Source of the DNA: SKPT01 sp040905445 | Lineage (GTDB): Bacteria; Planctomycetota; Phycisphaerae; Phycisphaerales; Phycisphaeraceae | Reading direction: 5' to 3' | NCBI GenBank assembly: GCA_040905445.1 | Contig: JBBDRN010000039.1 | Coordinates: 1 to 64,000, forward strand | DNA length: 64,000 nucleotides | In this document: one piece after another, positions 8,362-17,987 of the stretch | Numbering within the stretch: the stretch's first letter is position 1 | Layout: every line of letters begins with the position of its first letter | Program-made: the position numbers and the translations under genes | The notes under the pieces: generated by a model | The model's input: only the letters and a program-made list of their open reading frames with translations | Databases searched by the model: none | Told to the model about the DNA's origin: nothing

Positions 8362-8367
8362 TGGCGA

Positions 8368-9048
8368 ATGAGCGGTTCCTTGTCACACCGTCGAGCGCTG
8401 GAGACGGGCGAGCATGGCGTGGCGCGCGACGCGCTGCCCGAGTTTGATGCCGGCCCGATCGATCTGCGCGCGTGGTTCGCCCAGCCAGCCAGGCCGACGG
8501 AGTTGGAGATCGGCTCAGGCAAGGGCACGTTCCTGATCCAGCACGCCGTGCGCCATCCCGACGTCAACTTCGTCGGCCTCGAGTACGCCCGCGCCTTCTG
8601 GCGCCACGCCGCCGACCGCGCGCGGCGGCACGGGCTGGACAACGTGCGCGTCGTCCACTTCGAGGCCGGCGCGTTCGTGCGCCACTTCGTGCCCGCCGGG
8701 TCGATGCGCCAGGTGCACGTCTACTTTCCCGATCCCTGGCCCAAGAAGCGGCACAACAAGCGGCGGCTGATCCAGGCGGGGTTCCTGCGCGAGCTGCATC
8801 GCATCCTCGAGCCGGCCCGCGACGACGATCCGCAAGCCGGCTGCATCCGCCTCGCGACGGATCACGAGGATTACTTTGCGTGGATGCTCGATCACGCCGA
8901 GGCGGTCAGCGACGTGTTCGAGCGGTTGGCGTACGCCGCGCCCGATTCCGCCGGCGAGGGTGAGGCGGCCGGGACGAACTTCGAGAGGAAGTACCGACGC
9001 GAGGGGCGGCGCGTGCAGGCGATGATCCTCCGCCGGCGGCGGTTGTGA
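8368..9048 (+). CDS. trmB: tRNA (guanine-N7-)-methyltransferase
   Basis: A 226-residue SAM-dependent methyltransferase that forms m7G46 in the variable loop of tRNAs. The SAM-binding motif I is LEIGSGKGTFLIQHA, followed by FVGLEYARAFW with the acidic ribose-binding residue. The family hallmark VYFPDPWPKKRHNKRR is present, and the C-terminal TNFERKYRREGR contains the conserved T-x-[FY]-E-x-[KR] motif. Length matches the family (about 210-240). The start at 8368 is preferred because a -10-like TACACT lies 6 nt upstream. Confidence 0.95.
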   Translation: MSGSLSHRRALETGEHGVARDALPEFDAGPIDLRAWFAQPARPTELEIGSGKGTFLIQHAVRHPDVNFVGLEYARAFWRHAADRARRHGLDNVRVVHFEAGAFVRHFVPAGSMRQVHVYFPDPWPKKRHNKRRLIQAGFLRELHRILEPARDDDPQAGCIRLATDHEDYFAWMLDHAEAVSDVFERLAYAAPDSAGEGEAAGTNFERKYRREGRRVQAMILRRRRL

Positions 9049-9054
9049 GCCACG

Positions 9055-9187
9055 GCGACGCGAAGGAAGGCAGGAGCAGGAAGATAGAGAACGAGGAGCT
9101 GGTGAGCGGGGCGTTGCCGGCACCGGTGGGCAAGCCATCAGTCGTACCCCGCTGCGGAACGGGCACGAGGCCGCACGCCTTCGTGGC
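9055..9187. repeat. Degenerate CGAAGG-type repeat between trmB and TPR gene
   Basis: Opens with GCGACGCGAAGGAAGGCAGG and ends GCACGCCTTCGTGGCTCA, which are imperfect inverted ends like the other CGAAGG/CCTTCG elements. Its middle contains CCGGTGGGCAAGCCATCAGT, a half-match to the palindrome at 338. No gene is seen. Confidence 0.4.
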
Positions 9188-10240
9188 TCACCCCGCGTCG
9201 GCCAGCCCCGCCAGCGCGCGTTCGAGCTCCGGGAGCGCCTCGGCGCGCGGATTGATGCGGCGGAGGGCCTCGATCTGCCGCGCCGCCTCGTCCGGCCGCG
9301 CCGCCTTGATGTACCAGCGCGCGGCCCGCGCGGCGACGCGCTCGTCGTCCGGTCGAAACAGCAGCAGCGACTCGTAGTTCCGCGCCGCCCGCTCCGGCTC
9401 GTCGAGCATCTCCCACGTCAACGCCAGATCGTCCGCGATCGTCAGCGTCATCTGCGCCTCCGCCGGCAGACCCTGCAACGCGTCCAGCGCCGCCTGGGGC
9501 TCGTTGGCCCGCCGAAGCAACTGCGCCCGCTTGCGCGTGTAGCTGATCCGGTGACGCTCGTAACGCGGGTTGTCCCGGTCGTCGTCCAGTCGCTCCAGGG
9601 CGCGGTCGATCTGATCCAGCGCCTGCGATGGACGCCCCTGGCGGGCGTACAGGTCGGCCAGGCCCGCGTAGGCGGCGTGCAGCGAGTCGTCGAGGCGCAG
9701 CGCTTCGAGCAGCGCCAGCCGGGCACGGTCGTACTCCTGCCGCTGCGTGTGGACCTGCGCCAGGTGCAGACGCGCCCGCCCGTGGCGCGGCTCGATGCCC
9801 ACCGCCTCGCTGTAGTGGCGGTAGGCGCGATCCAGGTCCTGCATCTCCAGGGCGAGCGTCCCCGCCAGCAGGTGAACCTCCAGGTCGCCCGGCTCCTCGG
9901 CGAGCGCGACCTCGAAGTGGTCGAGCGCCTCCTCGTTGCGGTCGCTGATCATGAGCATCTGCCCGAGCAGCCGGTGGCCGGGTGCATGCTCGGGGTGGGC
10001 TTTCAGGATGCGCTGCAACTCGGCGATCTGCTCGTCGAAGCTGCCTCGCTCATCGAGGGCGCGGGCGAACTGGTCGCCGATGTGCCCGACGCGCTGATCG
10101 AGCTCCGCGGCGCTGAGGCGCTCGGGCTCGGCCTGACCATCGCCGCCGTCGCACGCGGTGGCGAGCAGGGCGGCGGTCAGCAGCGGCAGGATGACGAGAC
10201 GCAGGCGACGTGCGGCGTGGGTGGGGGTAGAACTCGGCAT
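9188..10240 (-). CDS. TPR-repeat lipoprotein
   Basis: A 350-residue exported protein. The N-terminus is basic then hydrophobic (RRLRLVILPLLTAALLATAC), ending in a lipobox, so it is predicted to be lipid-anchored after cleavage before Cys. The rest is a string of about six to seven tetratricopeptide repeats, for example GHRLLGQMLMISDRNEEALDHF, AGTLALEMQDLDRAYRHY and AYAGLADLYARQGRPSQALD. TPR arrays mediate protein-protein contacts. The partner is unknown. There is no clear ribosome binding site; TACGCT lies 9 nt before the start. Confidence 0.85.
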   Translation of the reverse strand: MPSSTPTHAARRLRLVILPLLTAALLATACDGGDGQAEPERLSAAELDQRVGHIGDQFARALDERGSFDEQIAELQRILKAHPEHAPGHRLLGQMLMISDRNEEALDHFEVALAEEPGDLEVHLLAGTLALEMQDLDRAYRHYSEAVGIEPRHGRARLHLAQVHTQRQEYDRARLALLEALRLDDSLHAAYAGLADLYARQGRPSQALDQIDRALERLDDDRDNPRYERHRISYTRKRAQLLRRANEPQAALDALQGLPAEAQMTLTIADDLALTWEMLDEPERAARNYESLLLFRPDDERVAARAARWYIKAARPDEAARQIEALRRINPRAEALPELERALAGLADAG

Positions 10241-10344
10241 AGACTCATGAGCGTATCCAGGCCGGGGCCGGATGCAACGGCTGACGGGCGAGAATCTCAG
10301 CCTCGGCCACGCGGGGCCCGGCCAAACAGGACGGGACCATTGGC

Positions 10345-10350
10345 TATGAT
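10345..10350 (+). promoter_or_regulatory. -10 element for leaderless pterin synthase gene
   Basis: TATGAT ends 7 nt before the ATG at 10358. An in-frame ATG at 10349 lies inside the hexamer and is therefore unlikely to be the start. Confidence 0.5.
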
Positions 10351-10357
10351 GGCGGGC

Positions 10358-11194
10358 ATGCTGGAGATGACGCGGACGGTGCGCTTTTGTGTTGAAGATG
10401 GCGTCACGGGCACGAGCATGGACGCCCCGCTCGGGCGCCGGCGCGACAACACCTACTCCGCCTGGCCGGCGATGCGTGGCCTGGGGCGCTATTACGAGCT
10501 GAGCGTGACCTGCCGCGGCGAGGTCGATCCGCAGACCGGCTACTGCATCAACATCCACGAGATCGACGACGCCGTGCGCGAGCACGTCCTTGCCGACTTC
10601 GAGGAGCTGATCAACTCGCCGAGCTCCGTGCCGAGCAACATCGCGATGGGCGAGCTGATGCAGCGGCTGGTGCGGCTGCTGTTCGAGCCGCTGGGCGACA
10701 CCGTCTCGGCGGTGACGCTGCACCTGACCCCCCGCTACACGATGACGATCTGGAGTGACGCGATGGAGTACGTGGTGATCCGTCAGCAGTACGAGTTTTC
10801 CGCGGCCCATCGGCTCCACGTGGCCGAGTTGAGCGACGCGGAAAACGAGCGGATCTTCGGCAAATGCAACAACCCGGCCGGCCACGGGCACAACTATCGC
10901 CTCGAAGTCGCGGTGCGCGCCCCGATCGACGAGACGGGCCGTTCGCTCGACGTCGAGGAGCTGGACGCGACCGTGCGCGAGCACGTGGTCGACCGACTGG
11001 ACCACAAGCACCTGAACACCGACGTGGCGGCGTTCGCCCAGCTCAATCCGTCGGTGGAGAACATCGCGCAGGTCATCTGGACGATGCTCGCCGGCGTTGT
11101 GCGCGACGTCGGCCCCGCCGCTGAAGCCGCGACGCTGGAGGAGGTGCGCGTCTGGGAGACGGAGAAGACGGTGTGTACCTACCGGGGCGAGTAG
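10358..11194 (+). CDS. Tandem 6-pyruvoyl/6-carboxy-tetrahydropterin synthase
   Basis: A 278-residue protein made of two PTPS/QueD domains. The C-terminal one (about 140-278) looks complete: zinc histidines in FSAAHRL and GHGHNYRLEV, candidate catalytic Cys in FGKCNNPAGH, LDHKHLN, SVENIAQVIW and the terminal VWETEKTVCTYRGE. This set is closer to eukaryotic-type PTPS than to short QueD. The N-terminal one (about 1-135) keeps the fold pattern (YYELSVTCRGEVDPQTGYCI, IDDAVREHVL) but lacks the His and Cys ligands, so it is probably structural. The next enzyme downstream is a pteridine-reductase-like SDR, hinting at tetrahydropterin synthesis rather than queuosine. It has a leaderless-type start. 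Confidence 0.85.
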   Translation: MLEMTRTVRFCVEDGVTGTSMDAPLGRRRDNTYSAWPAMRGLGRYYELSVTCRGEVDPQTGYCINIHEIDDAVREHVLADFEELINSPSSVPSNIAMGELMQRLVRLLFEPLGDTVSAVTLHLTPRYTMTIWSDAMEYVVIRQQYEFSAAHRLHVAELSDAENERIFGKCNNPAGHGHNYRLEVAVRAPIDETGRSLDVEELDATVREHVVDRLDHKHLNTDVAAFAQLNPSVENIAQVIWTMLAGVVRDVGPAAEAATLEEVRVWETEKTVCTYRGE

Positions 11195-11227
11195 CGCGTC
11201 GCGACGCCGCGCACGGCGACGAGCGCC

Positions 11228-11318
11228 GCCCGCTTCCCTCCACCTGCCTTCCCGGTCTTCCTTCGTGCCGCCTTCGCGTCCTTCGTGCCATTGTGGCTTT
11301 CCGCCTTCCTCGCCTACC
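11228..11318. repeat. CTTCG-rich intergenic repeat, partial
   Basis: CCTTCCCGGTCTTCCTTCG and CCTTCGCGTCCTTCGTGCC resemble one arm of the CGAAGG/CCTTCG elements. The opposite arm is not evident. It lies between the pterin synthase and the next gene. Confidence 0.35.
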
Positions 11319-11356
11319 CTGCAACGGAAAGGTCAAGCGTGCCGGACTCGGAGCAA

Positions 11357-11669
<313 letters not shown>

Positions 11670-11698
<29 letters not shown>

Positions 11699-12461
11699 CA
11701 ATGGACGCGCCGGCGCGGGTGTCGCGCTCGTCACCGGCGGGGCCCGGCGGGTGGGGCGGGCCGTCGCCCTCGCGCTTGCCGGCGCCGGGATGGACGTCGC
11801 CATCACCTACCGCCAGAGCGCCGGCGACGCGCGCCGCCTCGTCGACACGATCGAGGCGATGGGTCGGCAAGCTCTGGCGATCGAGGCCGACCTCGCCGAG
11901 CCCGACGCGCCGGAGCACGTGGCCCGGGCGGTGGAGGACCGATTCGGCAGTCTCAAAGCGCTCGTGAACAACGCGGCGATCTTCGCGCCCACGCCGATCA
12001 CGGCGCTGGACGCGGCAACGTATGACCGCTTCCAGGCCGTCAACGCCCGGGCGCCGGCGATGCTGACGCAGCGGCTGGCGGGGCTGCTGGCGGCCGGGTT
12101 TCGCGAGGATGAGCCGGCCAGCACCGGACGGGTGGTGAACTTCGTCGACATCCACGTCATGGGCGAGCCGACGCCCGGGTACGCCGCCTACAACGCGTCG
12201 AAGGCGGCGCTGCTGGAGCTGACGCGCTCCTTGGCCGTGGAGCTCGGGCCGGCGGTGACGGTCAACGGTGTGGCGCCGGGGGTGGTGGCGTGGGCCCCGG
12301 GCATGAGCGAGGGGTACAGGCAGGCTTACCTCGAGCGGACGCCCCTGGGCCGGGCGGGCACGCCGGCGGACGCGGCGGAGGCGGTGCGCTGGCTGGTGTG
12401 CGACGCGCACTACTGCACGGGGCAGGTGATCCGCGTCGACGGCGGCCGGCTGCTCGGCTGA
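11670..12461 (+). CDS. SDR family oxidoreductase, pteridine-reductase-like
   Basis: A 263-residue classical short-chain dehydrogenase. The cofactor loop VTGGARRVGRAVA carries TGxxxRxG, the variant found in PTR1/FolM-type NADPH pteridine reductases. NNAAIFAPTPI, the catalytic Y-x-x-x-K in YAAYNASKAALLELTRS, and the C-terminal GQVIRVDGGRLLG complete the fold. The Arg-containing glycine loop and the tetrahydropterin synthase gene one ORF upstream together suggest reduction of a dihydropterin or folate, but many TGxxxRxG SDRs have other substrates. The start is uncertain: ATG 11670 is chosen, with GTG 11682 and ATG 11652 as alternatives. It overlaps the preceding gene by about 29 nt. Confidence 0.8.
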
Positions 12462-12541
12462 GCGGCCAAGGCGGTGGAGGCTCGAATTTCCCCCGCGGCT
12501 GGACCTCGGCGGCGGTGTGCGATGCGCCCCCGACGGCGGAT

Positions 12542-12570
12542 TTGGCAGACCCGGCAGGCCGTGCTAACCT
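12542..12570 (+). promoter_or_regulatory. Sigma-70-type promoter upstream of atpD
   Basis: TTGGCA (12542-12547), a 17-nt spacer and TAACCT (12565-12570). Predicted transcription starts near 12577, leaving a leader of about 125 nt rich in CGG/GCC that can fold into GC-rich hairpins. Confidence 0.6.
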
Positions 12571-12700
12571 TGTGGGCTCGCACTGCCCCGGCCCGCGCAG
12601 GGGCCCGCCAGGCCCGGTGCCGCGGCCATCCGCCGCGGTTCGGCCGACGGCTCGCCCCGGTGCGGACCCGCGCGTAACCGCCATTACAGGATCGACTTCC

Positions 12701-14143
<1,443 letters not shown>

Positions 14144-14178
14144 GCGCCGAGGCTGCGACAGACGATCGAGTTCACCGG

Positions 14179-14207
14179 TAGCCCCGCGCGGATGTGCGGG
14201 GCTATTT
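14179..14207. terminator. Bidirectional hairpin terminator between atpD and mutY
   Basis: A 9-bp perfect stem TAGCCCCGC / GCGGGGCTA (14179-14187 with 14196-14204), an 8-nt loop, then TTTC on the atpD side. It overlaps the mutY stop codon on the other strand. Confidence 0.65.
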
Positions 14208-15386
14208 CATGCGCTGGATGGCATCCACCAACCGTCGATGCGGGTTGGGCAGGGGCAGGTCGGCGAGGTTGTCGAGCTTGCGCCACTGGCCGACGCGCGG
14301 GCGCAGCCGGCCCGCGGTGATGTGCAGGTGAGACGCGCGGACGCGGATCGTGCGGTGCGTGGTCTGGTGCGTGAACGCGTCGAGCGTCGCGGCGAGCCGG
14401 CATGTCAGGCCCGTCTGCTCGCGGACCCAGTCGAGCAGGTCGGCAGGCCGCGGGGCGCGAGCATCGGCGGCAAGCTCCAGCGTCGGGAACTGCCACATGT
14501 TGGACCACAGCCCGCTCGCGGGGCGCGGCATGAAGACGTAGACCCGCGAGCGGCCGCGGGACCGCTCGATGATCGCCACGTGATGCGTGACGTTGACCGG
14601 CTCGCGCCGCGGCGAGCGGCGGGGCAGCTCGTGGACGCGATCGTCGCGATGCGCCCGGCACTCGGCGCGCAGCGGGCATCGCGTGCACTGGGGGTTGCGC
14701 GGCAGGCAGCACAGGGCGCCGAGCTCCATCAGCGCCTGGTTGAACTGGCCGGCGTTGCGGCGGGGCACGAGCTCGCCGGCGAGTTGCCAGAGCTGCGTGC
14801 GCGTGGCGGTGGCGTCGATGGGCTCGGCGATGGCGTAGACGCGGGCGAGCACGCGGGCGACGTTGCCGTCGAGGATCGGCGCGGGCTGATCAAAGGCGAT
14901 GGAGGCGACGGCCCCCGCGGTGTAGCGCCCCACGCCCGGCAGCCGAGCCAGCGCGGCGGCGGTATCGGGGACGCGGCTTGCGTGGTCGGCGACGATCACG
15001 CAGGCCGCCGCGTGCAGGTGCTGCGCCCGGCGGTAATAGCCCAGCCCCTGCCACAGCGCGAGCACCTCCTGCTCGTCCGCGGCGGCGAGGGCTTCGAGCG
15101 TGGGGAACCGGTCGAGGAAGCGGCGGTAGTAGGAAATGACTGTGGCGACCTGCGTCTGCTGCAGCATCGCCTCGCTGACGAGGATGTGGTACGGGTCCGG
15201 CCGAGCCGGCGGGTCCAGCCGCCATGGCAGGTCGCGGCGGTGTCGACCGTACCAGGCGAGCAGGCGGCGACGCAGGACTGTTGGGGATGGCTGATCTATA
15301 ATTTCTGATGGCTGATTTTTGACCGCGAAGAAGCGAAGGCGGCGAAGGTCGCGAGGAGGAAACTTGGGAGCAACCTCCTGTGTCAC
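14202..15386 (-). CDS. mutY: A/G-specific adenine glycosylase
   Basis: A base-excision repair enzyme that removes adenine mispaired with 8-oxoguanine. It has catalytic Glu in VSEAMLQQTQVATV, the helix-hairpin-helix LPGVGRYTAGAVAS with Asp in ILDGNVARV, and the 4Fe-4S ligands C-x6-C-x2-C-x5-C in CLPRNPQCTRCPLRAEC. A C-terminal NUDIX-like MutT domain recognises 8-oxoG. The start is unusual: the conserved part begins near 15275, but no ATG lies before it. The first candidate is GTG 15386, inside a CGAAGG-type inverted repeat, giving 394 residues with a repeat-encoded N-terminus. A CTG or ATT start nearer 15290 is possible. The frame even runs on antisense through tRNA-Phe. Confidence 0.9.
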   Translation of the reverse strand: MTQEVAPKFPPRDLRRLRFFAVKNQPSEIIDQPSPTVLRRRLLAWYGRHRRDLPWRLDPPARPDPYHILVSEAMLQQTQVATVISYYRRFLDRFPTLEALAAADEQEVLALWQGLGYYRRAQHLHAAACVIVADHASRVPDTAAALARLPGVGRYTAGAVASIAFDQPAPILDGNVARVLARVYAIAEPIDATATRTQLWQLAGELVPRRNAGQFNQALMELGALCCLPRNPQCTRCPLRAECRAHRDDRVHELPRRSPRREPVNVTHHVAIIERSRGRSRVYVFMPRPASGLWSNMWQFPTLELAADARAPRPADLLDWVREQTGLTCRLAATLDAFTHQTTHRTIRVRASHLHITAGRLRPRVGQWRKLDNLADLPLPNPHRRLVDAIQRMK

Positions 15387-15420
15387 AGAAGCTTCGCTCC
15401 CTTCGCATCTTCGCGGTTCA
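15320..15420. repeat. CCGCGAAG inverted repeat overlapping mutY 5' end
   Basis: Left end TGACCGCGAAGAAGCGAAGG, right end CTTCGCATCTTCGCGGTTCA. The ends are complementary, giving an element of about 100 nt. It covers the mutY start region and stops about 60 nt short of tRNA-Phe. Confidence 0.75.
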
Positions 15421-15478
15421 ACGGGGTTCCGCTCGGCCGCCCGGCTTTTCGCAGCTCTCCCAGTCGAAATCCGAAGAA

Positions 15479-15551
15479 TGGCCAGGGGCGGATTCGAACC
15501 GCCGACACTGCGATTTTCAGTCGCATGCTCTACCAACTGAGCTACCTGGCC
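15479..15551 (-). tRNA. tRNA-Phe (anticodon GAA)
   Basis: A 73-nt cloverleaf on the minus strand. The 7-bp acceptor stem is GGCCAGG/CCTGGCC, the D arm is GCTC-AGTTGGTA-GAGC, the anticodon arm is TGCGA-CTGAAAA-TCGCA with anticodon GAA, and the T arm is GGCGG-TTCGAAT-CCGCC, with discriminator A. CCA is not encoded. Confidence 0.97.
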
Positions 15552-15657
15552 GACGCGCGGACGCGCCTGGCTGCGCGAGATGAGGGAGTTTACACGATGG
15601 TCCGCGGCGGGCAAGGGTGATCGTGGCTGCGGGGCTGCATGCCGGCCTCTCAAGTCC

Positions 15658-15663
15658 TACAAT
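15658..15663 (+). promoter_or_regulatory. -10 element for leaderless ribH
   Basis: TACAAT ends 6 nt before the GTG at 15670. There is no ribosome binding site. Confidence 0.55.
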
Positions 15664-15669
15664 TCCCGC

Positions 15670-16194
15670 GTGCCCGATCCCACACCCGCCACACCCGCCT
15701 CGCCCGCTGCACCTGCCTCGCTCGACGCTGGGCCGCGGTGCATCGAGGGCGAGCTCACGGCTGGGGACGCGCGGGTCGCGATCGTCGTCGCGCGGTTCAA
15801 CGCGTTCATCACGCAGCACCTGCTCGACGCGGCGGTAAGCACCTGGCAGCGCCTCGGAGGCCGGGCCGACCACCTCACCGTCGCCTGGGTGCCCGGCTCG
15901 CTCGAGCTGGCGGTCACGGCGAAGCGGCTTGCCGAGGGTGGCGGATACCAGGCAGTGATCTGCCTCGGGTGCGTCATCCGCGGCGAGACGGACCATTACG
16001 ACCACGTCGTCGAGCAGACCGCCCGCGGCATCCGGGAGGTGGCCACGGCCAGCGGGATCCCCTGCATCTTCGGCGTGCTCACGTGCGACAACCTCGAACA
16101 GGCCATCCAGCGCAGCGGCGGGAAGATGGGCAACCAGGGCGCCAGCGCGATGATGGCGGGCCTGGAGATGGCCAACCTGCTCAAAAAAATCTGA
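15670..16194 (+). CDS. ribH: 6,7-dimethyl-8-ribityllumazine synthase
   Basis: A 174-residue enzyme that condenses 5-amino-6-ribitylaminouracil with 3,4-dihydroxy-2-butanone 4-phosphate, the penultimate step of riboflavin synthesis. It typically assembles into cytosolic icosahedral or decameric shells. The family motifs are VAIVVARFNAFIT, WVPGSLELAVTAKRLAE, VICLGCVIRGETDHYDHVVEQ (with the active-site His), and FGVLTCDNLEQAIQRSGGKMGNQG. The first 28 residues are a Pro/Ala-rich extension. GTG 15670 is chosen because TACAAT lies 6 nt upstream. nusB follows 41 nt downstream, a common pairing. Confidence 0.95.
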   Translation: MPDPTPATPASPAAPASLDAGPRCIEGELTAGDARVAIVVARFNAFITQHLLDAAVSTWQRLGGRADHLTVAWVPGSLELAVTAKRLAEGGGYQAVICLGCVIRGETDHYDHVVEQTARGIREVATASGIPCIFGVLTCDNLEQAIQRSGGKMGNQGASAMMAGLEMANLLKKI

Positions 16195-16235
16195 CAAGCG
16201 CGCCGCCGCTCGAAATCCGAAATCAGAAGTCCCCC

Positions 16236-16730
16236 ATGCCCACCCGCCGCGACATCCGCCGCCTCGCCATGCAGGCGATGTACCAGCTCGATCTCGGCAC
16301 GCCGGCGGACGCGGCCTCGCTGGCGGCGAGCCTCGACGACGAGTTCGACGCCCCGAGTGTGCGCAGCGCGGCGGTGGAGCTCGCGATGGCGGCGTGGGGC
16401 GACCGCTCCGACGCCGACACCCACGTGACCGCGCTGTCGCCTGCCTGGCCGACGCACCGTCAGCCGCCGGTGGACCGAGCGATTCTGCGCCTGGCCTACC
16501 ACGAGATGGTCAGCGGCCACGCGCCCGCCAAGGTCGCGATCAACGAGGCGGTCGAGCTCGCCAAGCGCTATGCCGCCGAGGCGAGCTCGGCGTTCGTCAA
16601 CGGCGTGCTGGACAAGCTCGCCCGCGAGCTCGACGAAGCCGGGCGCCTGCCCGCCAAGCCCGCGGCCGAATCCGCGGACGAGGCCTGGCTCCGCGATGCG
16701 ACCGGCGACGAAGGCGAAGCGGCGCGGTGA
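16236..16730 (+). CDS. nusB: NusB-family transcription antitermination factor
   Basis: A 164-residue all-helical RNA-binding protein. With NusE (S10) it binds boxA and supports rRNA antitermination. RRDIRRLAMQAMYQLDLG, VDRAILRLAYHEM and AINEAVELAKRYAAEASSAF followed by VNGVLDKLAREL are the typical NusB helices. The C-terminal 30 residues form an acidic extension. The start at 16236 has no Shine-Dalgarno. It is probably co-transcribed with ribH, from which it is separated by a short linker containing GAAATCCGAAATCAGAAG, a common spacer repeat in such genomes. Confidence 0.93.
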   Translation: MPTRRDIRRLAMQAMYQLDLGTPADAASLAASLDDEFDAPSVRSAAVELAMAAWGDRSDADTHVTALSPAWPTHRQPPVDRAILRLAYHEMVSGHAPAKVAINEAVELAKRYAAEASSAFVNGVLDKLARELDEAGRLPAKPAAESADEAWLRDATGDEGEAAR

Positions 16731-16835
16731 GTCTCTCGCAGAGGGCGCGGCGAGCGCAGCGGTCGCAGGGGGAGCCATGTGCCGAGAACCTTTGGCATTC
16801 TGAATTCTTTAGAGTGCGTTCCATCCAACGGTAAC

Positions 16836-16949
16836 GGGTGCCACTGACAAGGCCGTCCTCGGCCTTGTCAGTGGAGGCTGCAATTCGCACGGACAAGCTC
16901 CGCGGACTCCGCTTGTCCGTGGCACCCCACCCGCTACGAATAGGTTGAA
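16836..16949. repeat. Palindromic repeat, GGGTGCCACTG family, copy 3 (long form)
   Basis: Begins GGGTGCCACTGACAAGG and ends near TTGTCCGTGGCACCCCACCC, then ACGAATAGGTTGAAG. Two internal hairpins are visible: ACAAGGCCGTCCTCGGCCTTGT and ACAAGCTCCGCGGA...CTTGT. It matches 36282-36396 almost base for base. It fills most of the 304-nt nusB-ftsY gap, in which I see no gene. Confidence 0.85.
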
Positions 16950-17019
16950 GACGCTCCAATTCAAGTCTCTTCCCCTGCGCCCACGGCGCTCGCCGCGCCC
17001 TCGGCACGAACGGCCTCGC

Positions 17020-17025
17020 TACAAT
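17020..17025 (+). promoter_or_regulatory. -10 element for leaderless ftsY
   Basis: TACAAT ends 9 nt before the ATG at 17035. The spacer is C-rich (CCCCCCGCC), and there is no ribosome binding site. Confidence 0.5.
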
Positions 17026-17034
17026 CCCCCCGCC

Positions 17035-17958
17035 ATGGGATTGTTCAAAGCCACATTCGACCGCCTCAAAACCGGGCTCAGCAAAACCCGCGAGGGCTCC
17101 GCGCAGACCTTCCGCACGATCCTCACGGGCAAGCAGCTCTCGCCGGAGCTGCTCAAGGAGCTCGAGCGGGCGATGATCCAGGCGGATATCGGCGTTCGCA
17201 CGGCCGTCGAGATCCGCAAGGACCTCCAGGCCGCGTTCGAGCGCGGTGAGATCGTCGAAGGCGACGAGGCACTGGTCTTCCTCAAGGAGCAGATCCGCGC
17301 CTATTACCCGGACATCGACCGCGAGCTGCACTTCGCCGGGCAGGGCCCGACCGTCATCCTGGTCGCGGGCATCAACGGCTCGGGCAAGACGACGAGCATC
17401 GCCAAGATCGCGCGATCGCTGCGTGACGACGGACGGACGGTCATGCTCGCGGCCTGCGACACATTCCGCGCGGCGGCTGTCGAGCAGCTCGAGATCTGGT
17501 CCCAGCGCCTCGGGGTCGAGGTGATCAAGGGCAAGCAGGGCGGCGACCCGGCGGCGGTCGCCTACGACGCCGCGGAAGCGGCCCTCGCCCGCGGGGTGGA
17601 CGTGCTCGTCGTCGACACCGCCGGCCGCCTGCACACGCAGGAGCCGCTCATGCGGCAGCTCACGAAAATCCGCGACGTGCTGGCGCGCAAGATCCCCGGC
17701 TCGCCGCACGAAGTCATCCTCGTCATCGACGCGACGACCGGGCAGAACGGCATCAACCAGGCCAAGGTGTTCACCCAGGCGATCGACGTGACCGGCATCT
17801 TCCTCACCAAGCTCGACGGCACCGCGCGCGGCGGGATCGTCGTCGCGATCCGCGAGGAGCTCAACCTCCCGGTGAAGTTCGTCGGCATCGGCGAGACGCC
17901 CACGGACGTCGAGGCCTTCGAGCCCGACAAGTTCGTCGACGCCATGTTCGCCGCGTAA
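17035..17958 (+). CDS. ftsY: Signal recognition particle receptor FtsY
   Basis: A 307-residue SRP GTPase that docks ribosome-nascent chain-SRP complexes at the inner membrane. The NG domain is complete: N-domain helices (GLFKATFDRLKTGLSKTR), G1 GINGSGKTTSIAKIA, the I-box ACDTFRAAAVEQLE, G3 DTAGRLHTQEPL, G4 TKLDGTARGG, and closing GIGETPTDVEAFEPDKFVD. The long acidic A domain of E. coli FtsY is missing, as in many bacteria. It begins at ATG 17035 after a TACAAT, with no Shine-Dalgarno. Confidence 0.97.
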   Translation: MGLFKATFDRLKTGLSKTREGSAQTFRTILTGKQLSPELLKELERAMIQADIGVRTAVEIRKDLQAAFERGEIVEGDEALVFLKEQIRAYYPDIDRELHFAGQGPTVILVAGINGSGKTTSIAKIARSLRDDGRTVMLAACDTFRAAAVEQLEIWSQRLGVEVIKGKQGGDPAAVAYDAAEAALARGVDVLVVDTAGRLHTQEPLMRQLTKIRDVLARKIPGSPHEVILVIDATTGQNGINQAKVFTQAIDVTGIFLTKLDGTARGGIVVAIREELNLPVKFVGIGETPTDVEAFEPDKFVDAMFAA

Positions 17959-17987
17959 CGGCGGCGGGGCGGGGTGTCGGGGCGAGG

